Numbered from the stretch's first letter, positions 8,838 to 17,830 are shown. The stretch is 64,000 bases of DNA from Pseudomonas tensinigenes (GCF_014268445.2 NZ_CP077089.1:2287501-2351500), one strand, 5' to 3'. Program-made: numbers and translations. Notes: generated by a model not told the origin, from the letters alone.

Positions 8838-11552
8838 TCAGATGACGGCGACTGGCTGCACATCGGCAGCCAGCAAACGTTTTATTTCCGGGACACACGA
8901 GCCGCATTGCGTGCCGCAGCCCAAATTGTTTTTCAAACCTTGCAGATCCAGCCCTTGGCGAATGCCGGCGCAGACCGCGTTGAGACTGACGTTCTTGCAG
9001 TTGCACAGGGTTTTATCCGCGCTGGCCTGTACACCGACGCTGCCCGGTGGTGCGCTCATCGGCGCCAGTAACCAGCGCCGCAGTTGTTCGTCGGCGCGGC
9101 CCTCCAGCCACAAGCCTTGCAACCAATGCTGCGCGAGGGTTTCGCCGGCCAGGCGAATCGCGGTGATACGACCGTTTTCAATACGCACGCGCTTGCCAAT
9201 GGCCCGGCGAGGATCGTCATAGGCCAAAACCGGGCCGTCGATCAGTGACAGGCATCGGTCGATTTCACTGAGCAATTGCGCATCCGGCGCCTCACTGCTC
9301 GCAGCGCGTATCAGCAGCGCCGATCGCTCACGTCCGACAAGGCTGATACTTACGTAGGAAAATGCCTCACAGAGCGGTCGTAGCGTCTCGAAATGCCGTT
9401 GAACATCGCCCTCGATCAAGGCGAATAATTGCCAGGGCAGATTGACCGGTTCCACACGGACGCCGCTGTGCTTGAGTTCCGGTTGTTTCGACAGCGGATC
9501 AGAGGCCGGCAGAGTCAGGCTGTTTACGCCGCCCTTGAGAAAGCGGTCGCCCCAGTGCATCGGCAGAAATGCTTGCCCCGGACGTACGCTGTCATCACTT
9601 CCGACCGCGACAATAACTGCACCGCGACGACTTTTAAGGTTGACCAGATCTCCCGGCTGCAAACGGTGCCGGCGCATTTCGTCTGGATGCAGACTCAACA
9701 CCGCTTCGCTGACATGCCCGAACAATTGCGCCGCCGTGCCGGTGCGGCTCATACCGTGCCATTGATCACGCAGGCGGCCAGTGATCAACGTCAGCGGAAA
9801 GCGTGCATCACGCTGTTCTTTGGCGGCGCGGTAAGGGTCGGCAATGAAATGAGCGCGGCCAGTGGCCGTAGGAAAAATACCGTCCCCGTACAGTCGTGTT
9901 GTTCCTACGCGGGCGCCGACAGGGAAGGGCCATTGCTGCGGTCCGATCTCGTCGATCAGCGCATGACTGATCCCGGACAGATCCAGATCGCGGCCATGCG
10001 TCAGCCCTTTGAATTCATCGAACAACTGCGCAGGTTGGGTGAACGCAAACAGGCTCGGTTCAACGGGACGCAGATGTTTCTCCAGGCGTTGTGCGAAATC
10101 TACCGTAATCGCCCAATCCGGCCGCGCCTCACCCGGTGGGAGGATGGCTTTGCGTACGTGGGAAATGCGTCGCTCGGAGTTGGTTACCGAGCCTTCCTTC
10201 TCGCCCCAACTGGCAGCAGGCAGCAGTAGATCTGCGAACGCAGCGGTTTCGGTGGTGCGAAAAGCCTCCTGCAACACCACAAACGGGCAAGCTTCCAGCG
10301 CCGCGCGCACCGCACTCTGATCCGGCATCGATTGCGCAGGGTTGGTGCAGGCAATCCACAACGCCTTGATCTTGCCGCTGCGCACTTGCTCGAACAGTTC
10401 GATGGCGCTGAGACCAGTGCTTTCCGGCAGTTGATCCACACCCCAATAAGCCGCCACTTCGGCGCGGTGTTCAGGGTTGGCCGCGTCACGATGACCCGGC
10501 AACAGGTTCGACAAACTACCGGTTTCGCGTCCGCCCATGGCATTTGGCTGACCGGTGAGAGAGAAAGGTCCTGCACCCGGACGGCCAATTTGCCCGGTGG
10601 CCAAGTGCAGATTGATCAGTGCACTGTTTTTCGCGCTGCCGGCTGTGGACTGGTTCAGGCCCATGCACCACAGCGACAAAAAACTCGGCGAAGTACCGAC
10701 CCATTCGGCGCACTGCTGCAATTGCTCGACGCTGATGCCGCATAACTGCGAAACCATTTGCGGGGTGTAATCGCGCACCAGATTTTTCAGTTCGGCGAGG
10801 CCATCGGTGTGCGCTTTGACGAAATCGCGATCAATCCAGTCTTCCCACAACAACAGATGCAAAATCCCATGAAACAAAGCGACATCGGTACCGGGCAGAA
10901 TCGCCAGGTGCAAATCGGCAAGGTCGCAGGTGTCGGTGCGCCGAGGATCAATGACGATGACTTTCATCTGTGGGCGTCGGGATTTTGCCTCTTCCAGCCG
11001 GCGAAAAAGTACCGGATGGGCGTAGGCCATGTTACTGCCGACAATCATTACGCAATCGCTGAGTTCCAGATCCTCATAGCTGCACGGCGGGGCGTCGGCG
11101 CCGAGGCTGCGCTTGTAGCCGACCACCGCCGACGACATGCACAGGCGTGAATTGCTGTCGATGTTGTTGGTGCCGACCAGTGCCCGCGCCAGTTTGTTGA
11201 AGGCGTAGTAGTCCTCGGTCAGCAACTGTCCGGAGATATAGAACGCCACGCTGTCCGGGCCGTGTTCGGCGATGGTTTCGGCGAACACGTTGGCGGCATG
11301 CTCCAGCGCGGTGTCCCAATCCGTGCGGCTGCGCGCCAGGCCTTTGCCCAAACGCAGTTCCGGGTACAGCGCGCGGGCCGCGAGGTCGCCGGTCAGGTGC
11401 AGGGTCGAGCCTTTGCTGCACAGTTTGCCGAAGTTGGCCGGGTGCGCCGGATCGCCGCTGACGCCGAGGATGCGCTCGCCGTCATGCTCGATCAGCACGC
11501 CGCAGCCGACCCCGCAATAACAGCAGGTCGAGGCGGTCGTCTGGCGGTTCAT
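8838..11552 (-). CDS. nasA: Assimilatory nitrate reductase, molybdopterin catalytic subunit
   Basis: This 904-residue cytoplasmic enzyme reduces nitrate to nitrite. An N-terminal [4Fe-4S] motif (C10, C13, C17 and C45) is followed by the Mo-bis-MGD domains (SNMAYAHPVLFRR, VIDPRRTDTCDLAD, MGLNQSTAGSAKN, GQPNAMGGRETG) and the dinucleotide-binding domain (LITGRLRDQWHGMSRTG). A C-terminal BFD-like [2Fe-2S] domain (CNCKNVS ... CGTQCGSC) is present as in NasA/NasC of proteobacteria. No separate NADH-binding subunit is seen here, so electrons probably arrive by another route. The start codon overlaps the nirD stop by one base (TGATG). Gene symbols differ between species (nasA, nasC, narB). Confidence 0.94.
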   Translation of the reverse strand: MNRQTTASTCCYCGVGCGVLIEHDGERILGVSGDPAHPANFGKLCSKGSTLHLTGDLAARALYPELRLGKGLARSRTDWDTALEHAANVFAETIAEHGPDSVAFYISGQLLTEDYYAFNKLARALVGTNNIDSNSRLCMSSAVVGYKRSLGADAPPCSYEDLELSDCVMIVGSNMAYAHPVLFRRLEEAKSRRPQMKVIVIDPRRTDTCDLADLHLAILPGTDVALFHGILHLLLWEDWIDRDFVKAHTDGLAELKNLVRDYTPQMVSQLCGISVEQLQQCAEWVGTSPSFLSLWCMGLNQSTAGSAKNSALINLHLATGQIGRPGAGPFSLTGQPNAMGGRETGSLSNLLPGHRDAANPEHRAEVAAYWGVDQLPESTGLSAIELFEQVRSGKIKALWIACTNPAQSMPDQSAVRAALEACPFVVLQEAFRTTETAAFADLLLPAASWGEKEGSVTNSERRISHVRKAILPPGEARPDWAITVDFAQRLEKHLRPVEPSLFAFTQPAQLFDEFKGLTHGRDLDLSGISHALIDEIGPQQWPFPVGARVGTTRLYGDGIFPTATGRAHFIADPYRAAKEQRDARFPLTLITGRLRDQWHGMSRTGTAAQLFGHVSEAVLSLHPDEMRRHRLQPGDLVNLKSRRGAVIVAVGSDDSVRPGQAFLPMHWGDRFLKGGVNSLTLPASDPLSKQPELKHSGVRVEPVNLPWQLFALIEGDVQRHFETLRPLCEAFSYVSISLVGRERSALLIRAASSEAPDAQLLSEIDRCLSLIDGPVLAYDDPRRAIGKRVRIENGRITAIRLAGETLAQHWLQGLWLEGRADEQLRRWLLAPMSAPPGSVGVQASADKTLCNCKNVSLNAVCAGIRQGLDLQGLKNNLGCGTQCGSCVPEIKRLLAADVQPVAVI

Positions 11553-11869
11553 CAGACCGCGTCCCGCAGAGCCAACTGCACCCGACCGTTTTCGACCCGC
11601 GCCGGGTGATGGTGCGCGCAACCGATGTCAGGCGCCTGCGCTTCGCCAGATTCGAGATCGATTTGCCAGTTGTGCAGCGGACAGGCCACGCGTTTGCCGT
11701 AGATCAAACCTTGTGACAACGGCCCACCCTTGTGTGGGCAGCGGTCGTCGAGGGCGAAAACCTCATCGTCGCTTGTACGAAAAATCGCGATGTCACCTTT
11801 CGGTCCGGCAATGATCCGCGAACCGAGGGTATTGATCTCGTCGAGGGCACAGATATCCAGCCAGTTCAT
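11552..11869 (-). CDS. nirD: Assimilatory nitrite reductase small subunit
   Basis: This 105-residue Rieske-type protein works with NirB in NADH-dependent reduction of nitrite to ammonia. The Rieske-like positions are visible as CPHKGGPLSQG and CPLHNWQIDL, so the two Cys-x-His pairs of a classic [2Fe-2S] Rieske site are present. Several NirD relatives lack them. It overlaps the nirB stop by four bases (ATGA) and the next start by one base, which indicates tight translational coupling through the operon. Confidence 0.95.
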   Translation of the reverse strand: MNWLDICALDEINTLGSRIIAGPKGDIAIFRTSDDEVFALDDRCPHKGGPLSQGLIYGKRVACPLHNWQIDLESGEAQAPDIGCAHHHPARVENGRVQLALRDAV

Positions 11870-14319
11870 GCTGGCACCTCCAGATTTTTCACGGGGATTA
11901 CGTCGAATTCTTTCTTCAGTTGCGGCTGCGCCAGACGTTCTTTCCACGGGTCTTGTTCGAACGACAGGGAGAATTGCAGGCGCTCGTTCAGGGCTTTGCG
12001 GCGCTCCGGGTCTTCCAGCACGGCTTTCTTGATGTGTTCCATGCCGACCCGTTGCAGGTAGTGCACGGTACGTTCGAGGTAGAAGGCTTCTTCGCGATAC
12101 AGCTGCAGGAAGGCGCCGTTGTATTCGCGCACTTCTTCGGCGGTTTTCAGCTTGACGAAGAACTCGGCGACTTCGGTTTTGATCCCGCCGTTGCCGCCGA
12201 TGTACATCTCCCAACCGGAGTCGACGCCGATGATTCCTACGTCTTTGATTCCCGCTTCCGAGCAGTTGCGTGGGCATCCGGAGACGGCCAGTTTCACTTT
12301 GTGCGGCGACCACATGTTGAACAGGTCGTGCTCAAGCTCAATGCCCAGTTGCGTCGAGTTCTGCGTGCCGAAGCGGCAGAACTCGCTGCCGACGCAGGTT
12401 TTTACCGTACGGATGGATTTGCCGTAGGCGTGGCCGGAGGGCATGTCGAGGTCTTTCCAGACGCCGGGCAAGTCCTGCTTCTTTATGCCGAGCAAGTCGA
12501 TGCGCTGACCGCCGGTGACCTTGACCATCGGCACGTTGTACTTGTCGGCCACATCGGCAATTCGCCGCAGTTCCGAAGGGTTGGTCACGCCGCCCCACAT
12601 GCGTGGTACCACCGAATAGGTACCGTCCTTCTGAATGTTGGCGTGCGCACGCTCGTTGATCAGGCGCGATTGCGGGTCGTCCTTGGCTTCGCCGGGCCAG
12701 GTGGAAATCAGGTAATAGTTGAGGGCAGGGCGGCACGTTGCGCAGCCGTTCGGCGTGCGCCAGTTGAGGTAGCTCATGGTGCCGGCGATGGTTAGCAGAT
12801 GCTGTTCGCGAATGGCTTGGCGGATCTGGCCGTGGTTGAGGTCGCTGCAACCACAAATGGCTTTTTCGCTTTTCGGTTTGACGTCGGCCGCGCCGCCAAC
12901 GGTGTTGATCAGGATCTGTTCGACCAGCCCGGCGCACGAGCCGCAGGAGCTGGCCGCTTTGGTGTGTTTCTTTACTTCATCGACGCTGAACAGGCCGTGT
13001 TCCTGAATCGCTTTGACGATGGTGCCTTTGCACACGCCGTTGCAACCGCAGACTTCGGCGGTGTCGGCCATGACCATGGCTTTGTCCTGGCCCTGATGTC
13101 CTACATCGCCGAGGGCGTTTTCGCCGAACATGAGGTGATCGCGGATCTCGCCGATGGCGTGATTCTCACGAATCTGTCGGAAATACCAACCGCCATCTGC
13201 CGTATCGCCGTACAGACAGGCGCCGACCAGCACGTCATCCTTGATCACCAGTTTTTTGTACACGCCGCCGATCGGATCGGAGAGGGTGATGGTCTCGGTG
13301 CCTTCGCCGCCCATGAAGTCGCCAGCGGAAAACAGGTCGATGCCAGTGACTTTCAATTTGGTCGAGGTTACTGAGCCCTGATAACGGGCGAAGCCCAATT
13401 GTGCGAGGTGGTTGGCGCACACCTTGGCTTGTTCGAACAAGGGCGCGACGAGACCGTAGGCGATGCCGCGATGGCTGGCGCACTCGCCGATGGCGTAAAT
13501 GCGCGGGTCGTAAGTTTGCAGGGTGTCGTTGACCAGGATGCCGCGATTGCACGGGATGCCGGCCTTCTCAGCGAGTTCGGTGTTGGGGCGAATGCCGGCG
13601 GCCATTACCACCAGGTCGGCGGGGATGATGTCGCCGTTCTTGAACTGCACCGAGCCGACCCGGCCATTGCCGGCGTCGTGCAAGGCCTGGGTCTGTTCAC
13701 ACAGACGGAAGTGCAGGCCTCGGGATTCGAGGGCAGTTTGCAGGAGTTGGCCGCTGGTTTTGTCCAGTTGCCGCTCCAGCAGCCATTCGCCGATATGCAC
13801 CACGGTGACGTGCATGCCGCGCAACATCAGGCCGTTGGCGGCTTCGAGGCCGAGCAGGCCACCGCCGATGACCACCGCGTGTTTGTGGGTTTTCGCGGTG
13901 TCGATCATCGCTTGAGTGTCGGCGATATCGCGGTAGCCAATCACGCCGTGCAGGGTGTTGCCGGGGATCGGCAGGATGAATGGCGTCGAACCGGTGGCGA
14001 TCAGCAGGCGGTCGTATTCGGCTTCGGTGCCGTCCTCGGCGATCACCCGGCGTTTGACCCGGTCGATCTCCACCACTTTGCGGTTGAGCAGCAACTTGAT
14101 GTGGTTTTCCAGGTACCAGTCGAGGTCGTTGAGCACGATCTCCTCGAAGGTCTGCTCACCGGCCAGCACCGGTGATAGCAGGATGCGGTTGTAGTTGGTG
14201 TGCGGTTCGGCGCCGAAGACCGTGATGTCGTACAGCTCGTTGCTCAGCTTGAGCAGTTCTTCGAGGGTGCGGACCCCGGCCATGCCATTGCCGATCATCA
14301 CCAGTTTGAGTTTTTTCAT
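11866..14319 (-). CDS. nirB: NADH-dependent assimilatory nitrite reductase large subunit
   Basis: This 817-residue flavo-siroheme enzyme reduces nitrite to ammonia with NADH. Domains in order are an FAD site (MIGNGMAGVRTLEELL, from residue 8), an NAD site (VVIGGGLLGLEAANGL, about 146) and two BFD-like [2Fe-2S] domains (CGCNGVCKGTI ... CGSCAGLVEQ, then CGCSDLNHGQIR ... CATC). A ferredoxin-like half domain and the siroheme/[4Fe-4S] motif CVGSEFCRFGTQ ... SGCPRNCSEAGI follow. ATG 14319 is chosen because CCGGAGAACCTG precedes it; the frame extends 23 codons further without similarity. It is the first gene of the nirB-nirD-nasA-cobA operon and sits behind an antitermination leader and a sigma-54 promoter. 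Confidence 0.97.
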   Translation of the reverse strand: MKKLKLVMIGNGMAGVRTLEELLKLSNELYDITVFGAEPHTNYNRILLSPVLAGEQTFEEIVLNDLDWYLENHIKLLLNRKVVEIDRVKRRVIAEDGTEAEYDRLLIATGSTPFILPIPGNTLHGVIGYRDIADTQAMIDTAKTHKHAVVIGGGLLGLEAANGLMLRGMHVTVVHIGEWLLERQLDKTSGQLLQTALESRGLHFRLCEQTQALHDAGNGRVGSVQFKNGDIIPADLVVMAAGIRPNTELAEKAGIPCNRGILVNDTLQTYDPRIYAIGECASHRGIAYGLVAPLFEQAKVCANHLAQLGFARYQGSVTSTKLKVTGIDLFSAGDFMGGEGTETITLSDPIGGVYKKLVIKDDVLVGACLYGDTADGGWYFRQIRENHAIGEIRDHLMFGENALGDVGHQGQDKAMVMADTAEVCGCNGVCKGTIVKAIQEHGLFSVDEVKKHTKAASSCGSCAGLVEQILINTVGGAADVKPKSEKAICGCSDLNHGQIRQAIREQHLLTIAGTMSYLNWRTPNGCATCRPALNYYLISTWPGEAKDDPQSRLINERAHANIQKDGTYSVVPRMWGGVTNPSELRRIADVADKYNVPMVKVTGGQRIDLLGIKKQDLPGVWKDLDMPSGHAYGKSIRTVKTCVGSEFCRFGTQNSTQLGIELEHDLFNMWSPHKVKLAVSGCPRNCSEAGIKDVGIIGVDSGWEMYIGGNGGIKTEVAEFFVKLKTAEEVREYNGAFLQLYREEAFYLERTVHYLQRVGMEHIKKAVLEDPERRKALNERLQFSLSFEQDPWKERLAQPQLKKEFDVIPVKNLEVPA

Positions 14320-14390
14320 CAGGTTCTCCGGGGAGCTGCGGCTGGCCTCTTGTGGGCAGTCAGGCCTTGCTCGAGAAATTTTGCGCAAAC

Positions 14391-14428
14391 AAAAAAAGGC
14401 GTCCCGCTAGTTGCCTAGCGAGGACGCC
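14391..14428 (-). terminator. Leader terminator (attenuator) of the nirB operon
   Basis: On the minus strand the stem GGCGTCC-(T)-CGCTAG / CTAGCG-GGACGCC is followed by seven T. It lies 72 bases upstream of the nirB start and downstream of the promoter, so transcripts must pass it to reach nirB. Its 5' arm contains the 3' arm of the last hexaloop hairpin (14421-14436), so the two cannot form together. Confidence 0.9.
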
Positions 14429-14477
14429 TTTGTCCTGGTCCCGTTCTCTCGGGAAGCGCAGCCTTCGTCGTTGAAGG
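14421..14477 (-). promoter_or_regulatory. NasT/ANTAR-type antiterminator hairpins in the nirB leader
   Basis: Three consecutive hairpins with six-base loops are read on the minus strand. They are CCUUC[AACGAC]GAAGG (14477-14462), UCCCG[AGAGAA]CGGGA (14454-14439) and AGGAC[AAAGGC]GUCCU (14436-14421). Each loop has A at position 1 and G at position 4, the signature of RNA bound by ANTAR-domain antiterminators. The last hairpin overlaps the terminator stem. NasT, the ANTAR protein encoded at 18198-18773, is the expected ligand. Antitermination by NasT in nirB leaders is established in Azotobacter and P. aeruginosa; the triple arrangement is what I see here. Confidence 0.85.
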
Positions 14478-14508
14478 TTGGGCTTTATGTGTGTGTTGAG
14501 TGGGGTAA

Positions 14509-14524
14509 TGCAGTGGTTGTGCCA
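14509..14524 (-). promoter_or_regulatory. Sigma-54 promoter of the nirB operon
   Basis: The minus strand reads TGGCACAACCACTGCA, with GG and GC ten bases apart as required for -24/-12 promoters. Transcription would begin near 14498, about 20 bases before the first hexaloop hairpin. RpoN control fits nitrogen-regulated nitrate assimilation. I found no convincing pair of NtrC sites. Confidence 0.75.
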
Positions 14525-14528
14525 AGTG

Positions 14529-14648
14529 GGGGAATGGCGTGTTTATTAGGCGGGAGCGGTTATTGACGGGGATTTTTTGCACCGAATCGACGCGGGTTGC
14601 TCGTTCGTGGGGCATTCAGGCAGACAGAATTGTTGTGATTGGGCTGGC
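14529..14648. other. Intergenic space upstream of the nirB promoter
   Basis: No gene is seen between the nirB promoter and the REP pair. The only point noted is GCACC-GAATC-GACGC near 14576-14590. It has one good half of an NtrC-like site (GCACC) and a poor second half, so it is not called. Confidence 0.4.
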
Positions 14649-14731
14649 CTCTTCGCGAGCAGGCTCGCTCCCACAGTGGATCGGAGTCGTTCACAAAACC
14701 CCTGTGGGAGCGAGCCTGCTCGCGAATGACG
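14649..14731. repeat. REP pair, type A
   Basis: Two inverted copies of the GTGGGAGCGAGCCTGCTCGC core lie between the nirB promoter region and the end of the kinase-phosphatase gene. The right copy ends about 10 bases from that gene's stop codon. Confidence 0.9.
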
Positions 14732-14741
14732 CGACGCGGTC

Positions 14742-16412
14742 TCAGCCGTGAAACAACAAAACCAGCAGCACCAGATTCCCCAGCAGAGCCACGATCGCCA
14801 TCGTCCGCCACACCTTCAAAGGCTCACGTTCCAGTAACGGTCTGGGCCGCACACTCAAACTCTGCCTCTCGCCCTGTTCCAGCACCAACAACCATTCCTC
14901 AGCCGTTTCAAAGCGCAACTGCGGATCAGCCGCAACGCCGCGCTCCAGACTCTGCGCCAGCCATTCCGGCAGGTCCGGCCGAAAACGGCTGGCACTTACC
15001 GGCAGACCAAAGCGCGGTCGCTGAAACGCTTCGATCTCGCCATAGGGAAAATGCCCGGTGAGCAGGAAATACAAGGTCACACCGACCGCATACAAATCCT
15101 GCTGCACATTCGGCGGATCCCCACGAAACGCTTCCGGGGCGATATAGCTGGGCGTTCCCGGTAGTGTCGACGGCGCGTCCTCGGACAAGCCTGGGCAGTA
15201 CGCCAGACCAAAATCCAGCAGACGCAATTCGCCGTCGTCGCCCACGTGCAGGTTTTCCGGTTTGATGTCCCGATGCAGGATCTGCCGCCGATGCAGCAAC
15301 CCGACCGCACGCAACAGGCGCTCGGCGATGTCCTGCCACTGCGCCAGCGGCAATGGGCCGGACTGCTCAAACAGCTGCGCCAGCGTCGCCCCGGAATATT
15401 CGCGCATCACGTAGTACAAATGCTGACGCTGCTGGCACGCATAGACTTCAGGAAAGTGGCGACCGGCTACGCGTTTCAGAAACCATTCCTCGGACAACAG
15501 TGCTTGCCCGGCGTAGGAATCATCGGCGGAACGCGTGGGTAGGGTTTTCAGAAGCCACGTCTGACCTTGTCCATCAAGCACCCGATACAGCAGCGATTGC
15601 TGGCTCTGAGCGACAACATCCAGCACTTGCCAGCCTTCGAACGACTGACCGGGTTTCAACGGTGGCGGTAGAGGCCATTGCTGCAGATGAATCAGCGCAT
15701 CGCCGATACTGGCCTCACCCAAAGCATCCACCCGCACCAGCAAAGCACTGGCATTGTCCTGGCTCCCCGCTAGATGCGCGGCGTTGACCAGTGTCTGCGC
15801 GGCACTGTGCAGATCCGGCTGATCACGCAGAATCGCTGCAATCGCGGTATCGCCCAGCGTTGACCAGACACCGTCACTGAGCAAAACAAAGCACTCTCCG
15901 TCGCGCAGTTCACCATCAAGGAAGTCCAGCACCAGATGCTGATCCAGCCCCAATGCACGCTTGAGCACATGCTGCATGCCCGGCTGATCCCAGACATGAT
16001 CCTCCGAGATCCGCTGCAAATTATCGCCGTGCCAGCGATACACCCGACAATCGCCGACGTGGGCGAGGGTAAAACGCCGACCGCGCATGACCAAAGCACT
16101 GACCGTGGTGAGCAACGGTTGCCCACCCCCATTGGCCTGCAACCAGCGGTTTTGCGCGAGCAGCAGGCGATCCAGCGCCTGCGCCACGCTCCAGGTTTCC
16201 GGCGTGGCGTAGTAGTCGAGCGCCAAGGCCTGCAAGGTCGAACGCGCAGCGAGGCCGCCATCGGCGCATTGGCTGACGCCGTCGGCGATGGCGAACAGAT
16301 AACCTTTGCTCGCCGCCAGCGCCGGAGCCGGTGTCACCGAACGCAAAGCGTCCTGATTCTCCGCACGCGGGCCGGTGGCGCTGGCTTCGGCAAAACTCAG
16401 TTGCAGGGCCAT
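14742..16412 (-). CDS. Bifunctional PP2C phosphatase / Ser-Thr protein kinase
   Basis: This 556-residue membrane-anchored protein has two signalling domains. Residues 1-240 are a PP2C-type phosphatase with the metal-binding positions AENQD, AIADGVSQ, LSDGVWS and GSQDNAS. Residues about 265-520 are a eukaryotic-type kinase with HRDIKPEN, DFG and a GTPSYIAPE activation segment. The C-terminus ends in one membrane helix (about 533-553) with only three residues beyond it. The kinase glycine loop is degenerate: the region reads VVAQSQQSLLYRV instead of GxGxxG, though the following lysine (LLKTLP) is kept. It lies 7 bases downstream of the nitrate transporter and is probably in its operon, as in P. 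aeruginosa. Its substrate is unknown. Confidence 0.93.
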   Translation of the reverse strand: MALQLSFAEASATGPRAENQDALRSVTPAPALAASKGYLFAIADGVSQCADGGLAARSTLQALALDYYATPETWSVAQALDRLLLAQNRWLQANGGGQPLLTTVSALVMRGRRFTLAHVGDCRVYRWHGDNLQRISEDHVWDQPGMQHVLKRALGLDQHLVLDFLDGELRDGECFVLLSDGVWSTLGDTAIAAILRDQPDLHSAAQTLVNAAHLAGSQDNASALLVRVDALGEASIGDALIHLQQWPLPPPLKPGQSFEGWQVLDVVAQSQQSLLYRVLDGQGQTWLLKTLPTRSADDSYAGQALLSEEWFLKRVAGRHFPEVYACQQRQHLYYVMREYSGATLAQLFEQSGPLPLAQWQDIAERLLRAVGLLHRRQILHRDIKPENLHVGDDGELRLLDFGLAYCPGLSEDAPSTLPGTPSYIAPEAFRGDPPNVQQDLYAVGVTLYFLLTGHFPYGEIEAFQRPRFGLPVSASRFRPDLPEWLAQSLERGVAADPQLRFETAEEWLLVLEQGERQSLSVRPRPLLEREPLKVWRTMAIVALLGNLVLLVLLFHG

Positions 16413-16419
16413 CGACGCT

Positions 16420-17631
16420 TCAGACCCGCGCCGCCGTCACTGCCGCTGAACCCCAGGTGGTTCTCCAGCGACGCTTGACGCCGTGCAGGCCAAACCATGC
16501 CAACACGCCGAGGCTGGCGAACAACCACAGGGCCAGTTGATAGCTGCCGGTGCTCTGCTTGATCGCGCCCATGCCGGCCGCCAAGGCAAAACCGCCGATG
16601 CCGCCGGCCATGCCGATCAGGCCGGTCATCACGCCGATTTCCAGACGAAAACGCTGCGGTACCAGTTGAAAAACCGCGCCGTTGCCCGCGCCCAATCCGA
16701 GCATGGTGCAGACGAAAAGTGCCAGTGCAGCGTAGGAACTTGGCAGGTTGAAACCAACCGCGGCGATGCACACGGCGGCGACGGTGTACATCGCCAGCAA
16801 TGTGCGAATGCCACCGAAGCGATCCGCCAGCGCGCCACCCAGCGGTCGCATCAAACTGCCGCCGAACACGCAAGCTGCGGTGTAGTAACCGGCGGTCACC
16901 GGGCTCAGCCCGTACTGATCGTTGAAGTAGCCGGGCAGGGCGCTGGCCAGACCGATGAAGCCGCCGAAGGTGACGCTGTAGAAAAACATGAACCACCAAC
17001 TGTCACGGTCGCCGAGGGCTTTGAAGTAGTCAGCCATGGCTTTGGCTTTTGGCCGCTCAGGCGCATTTTTTGCCAGCCAGGCGAACAGCACCAACGTCAG
17101 GATCAACGGAATCAGAGCGAAACCGAAAACATTGCTCCAGCCGAACGCAGCGGCGAGCACCGGCGCGAGCAGCGCGGCGAACACGGTGCCGGAGTTGCCT
17201 GCACCGGCAATGCCCATGGCTTTGCCCTGATGCTGTGGCGGATACCATTGCGAGGCCAGCGGCAGGGCGACGGCGAACGAGGCGCCGGCCATGCCGAGAA
17301 ACAGGCCGAGGATCAGCGCCTGCTCATAACTGTGGATGCCGATTTTCCAGGCACCGAATAGCGCGCAGATCACAATGACCTGACCGATCAGCCCGGCGGT
17401 TTTCGGCGACAGACGATCGGCGAGCATGCCCATCACGAAGCGCAGTACGGCGCCGGCGAGGATCGGTGTTGCGACGACGAGGCCACGTTGTTGCGTGGTC
17501 AGGTGCAGATCAGCAGCGATTTGCACCGCCAACGGGCCGAGCAGGTACCAGACCATGAAGCTCAGGTCGAAATAGAGGAAGGCCGCGAACAGGGTCGGGG
17601 TGTGGCCGGATTTCCAGAAGCTTGAATTCAT
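16420..17631 (-). CDS. Nitrate/nitrite transporter, NarK/NasA type MFS
   Basis: This 403-residue major facilitator protein has about twelve membrane segments and imports nitrate for assimilation. The nitrate signature regions are present: GNSGTVFAALLAPVLAAAFGW (NS motif 1) and GAGNGAVFQLVP (NS motif 2). Start ATG 17631 gives MNSSFWKSGHTPTLFAAFLYFD, the conserved N-terminus of this group; the longer frame upstream is leader sequence. It is the first gene of the transporter-kinase unit, behind its own sigma-54 promoter and hexaloop/terminator leader. The symbol nasA is often used for this transporter but clashes with the reductase, so none is given. Confidence 0.94.
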   Translation of the reverse strand: MNSSFWKSGHTPTLFAAFLYFDLSFMVWYLLGPLAVQIAADLHLTTQQRGLVVATPILAGAVLRFVMGMLADRLSPKTAGLIGQVIVICALFGAWKIGIHSYEQALILGLFLGMAGASFAVALPLASQWYPPQHQGKAMGIAGAGNSGTVFAALLAPVLAAAFGWSNVFGFALIPLILTLVLFAWLAKNAPERPKAKAMADYFKALGDRDSWWFMFFYSVTFGGFIGLASALPGYFNDQYGLSPVTAGYYTAACVFGGSLMRPLGGALADRFGGIRTLLAMYTVAAVCIAAVGFNLPSSYAALALFVCTMLGLGAGNGAVFQLVPQRFRLEIGVMTGLIGMAGGIGGFALAAGMGAIKQSTGSYQLALWLFASLGVLAWFGLHGVKRRWRTTWGSAAVTAARV

Positions 17632-17732
17632 CGCGCACCTCAGCTGAAAAGAGTCTCGAAAGGAGTCATGCAACAGCAGGTGGGGCGCCGCCACGGCCGC
17701 ACCACCGGCCCCGAGCTGTGGGGCCAAAACGC

Positions 17733-17779
17733 AAAAACGCCGCTACCTGATTCGCCGGTTGGGCGAACGGGTGAGCGAC
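17733..17779 (-). terminator. Leader terminator (attenuator) of the nitrate transporter unit
   Basis: Minus-strand stem arms GUCGCU-c-ACC and GGU-AGCGGC enclose an inner perfect stem UUCGCC/GGCGAA with loop CAACC, and UUUUU follows after GCG. It lies about 100 bases upstream of the start codon. The first bases of the 5' arm (GUCG) are also the 3' arm of the preceding hexaloop hairpin. Confidence 0.8.
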
Positions 17780-17815
17780 GTCTTTGTCGTGGGTGGGGCA
17801 ACCGCCGTTGGTTAC
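17776..17815 (-). promoter_or_regulatory. NasT/ANTAR-type antiterminator hairpins in the transporter leader
   Basis: Two tandem hairpins have six-base loops with A1 and G4: GUAACC[AACGGC]GGUUGC (17815-17798) and CGAC[AAAGAC]GUCG (17789-17776). The second shares its 3' arm with the terminator, which makes the two structures mutually exclusive. NasT is the expected binding protein. Confidence 0.82.
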
Positions 17816-17830
17816 CTGTGCGTTTTACTT

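Noticed and set aside
14576..14590. NtrC binding site upstream of nirB
   Set aside because: Only one half (GCACC) fits; the second half GACGC does not match GGTGC, and no second site was found.
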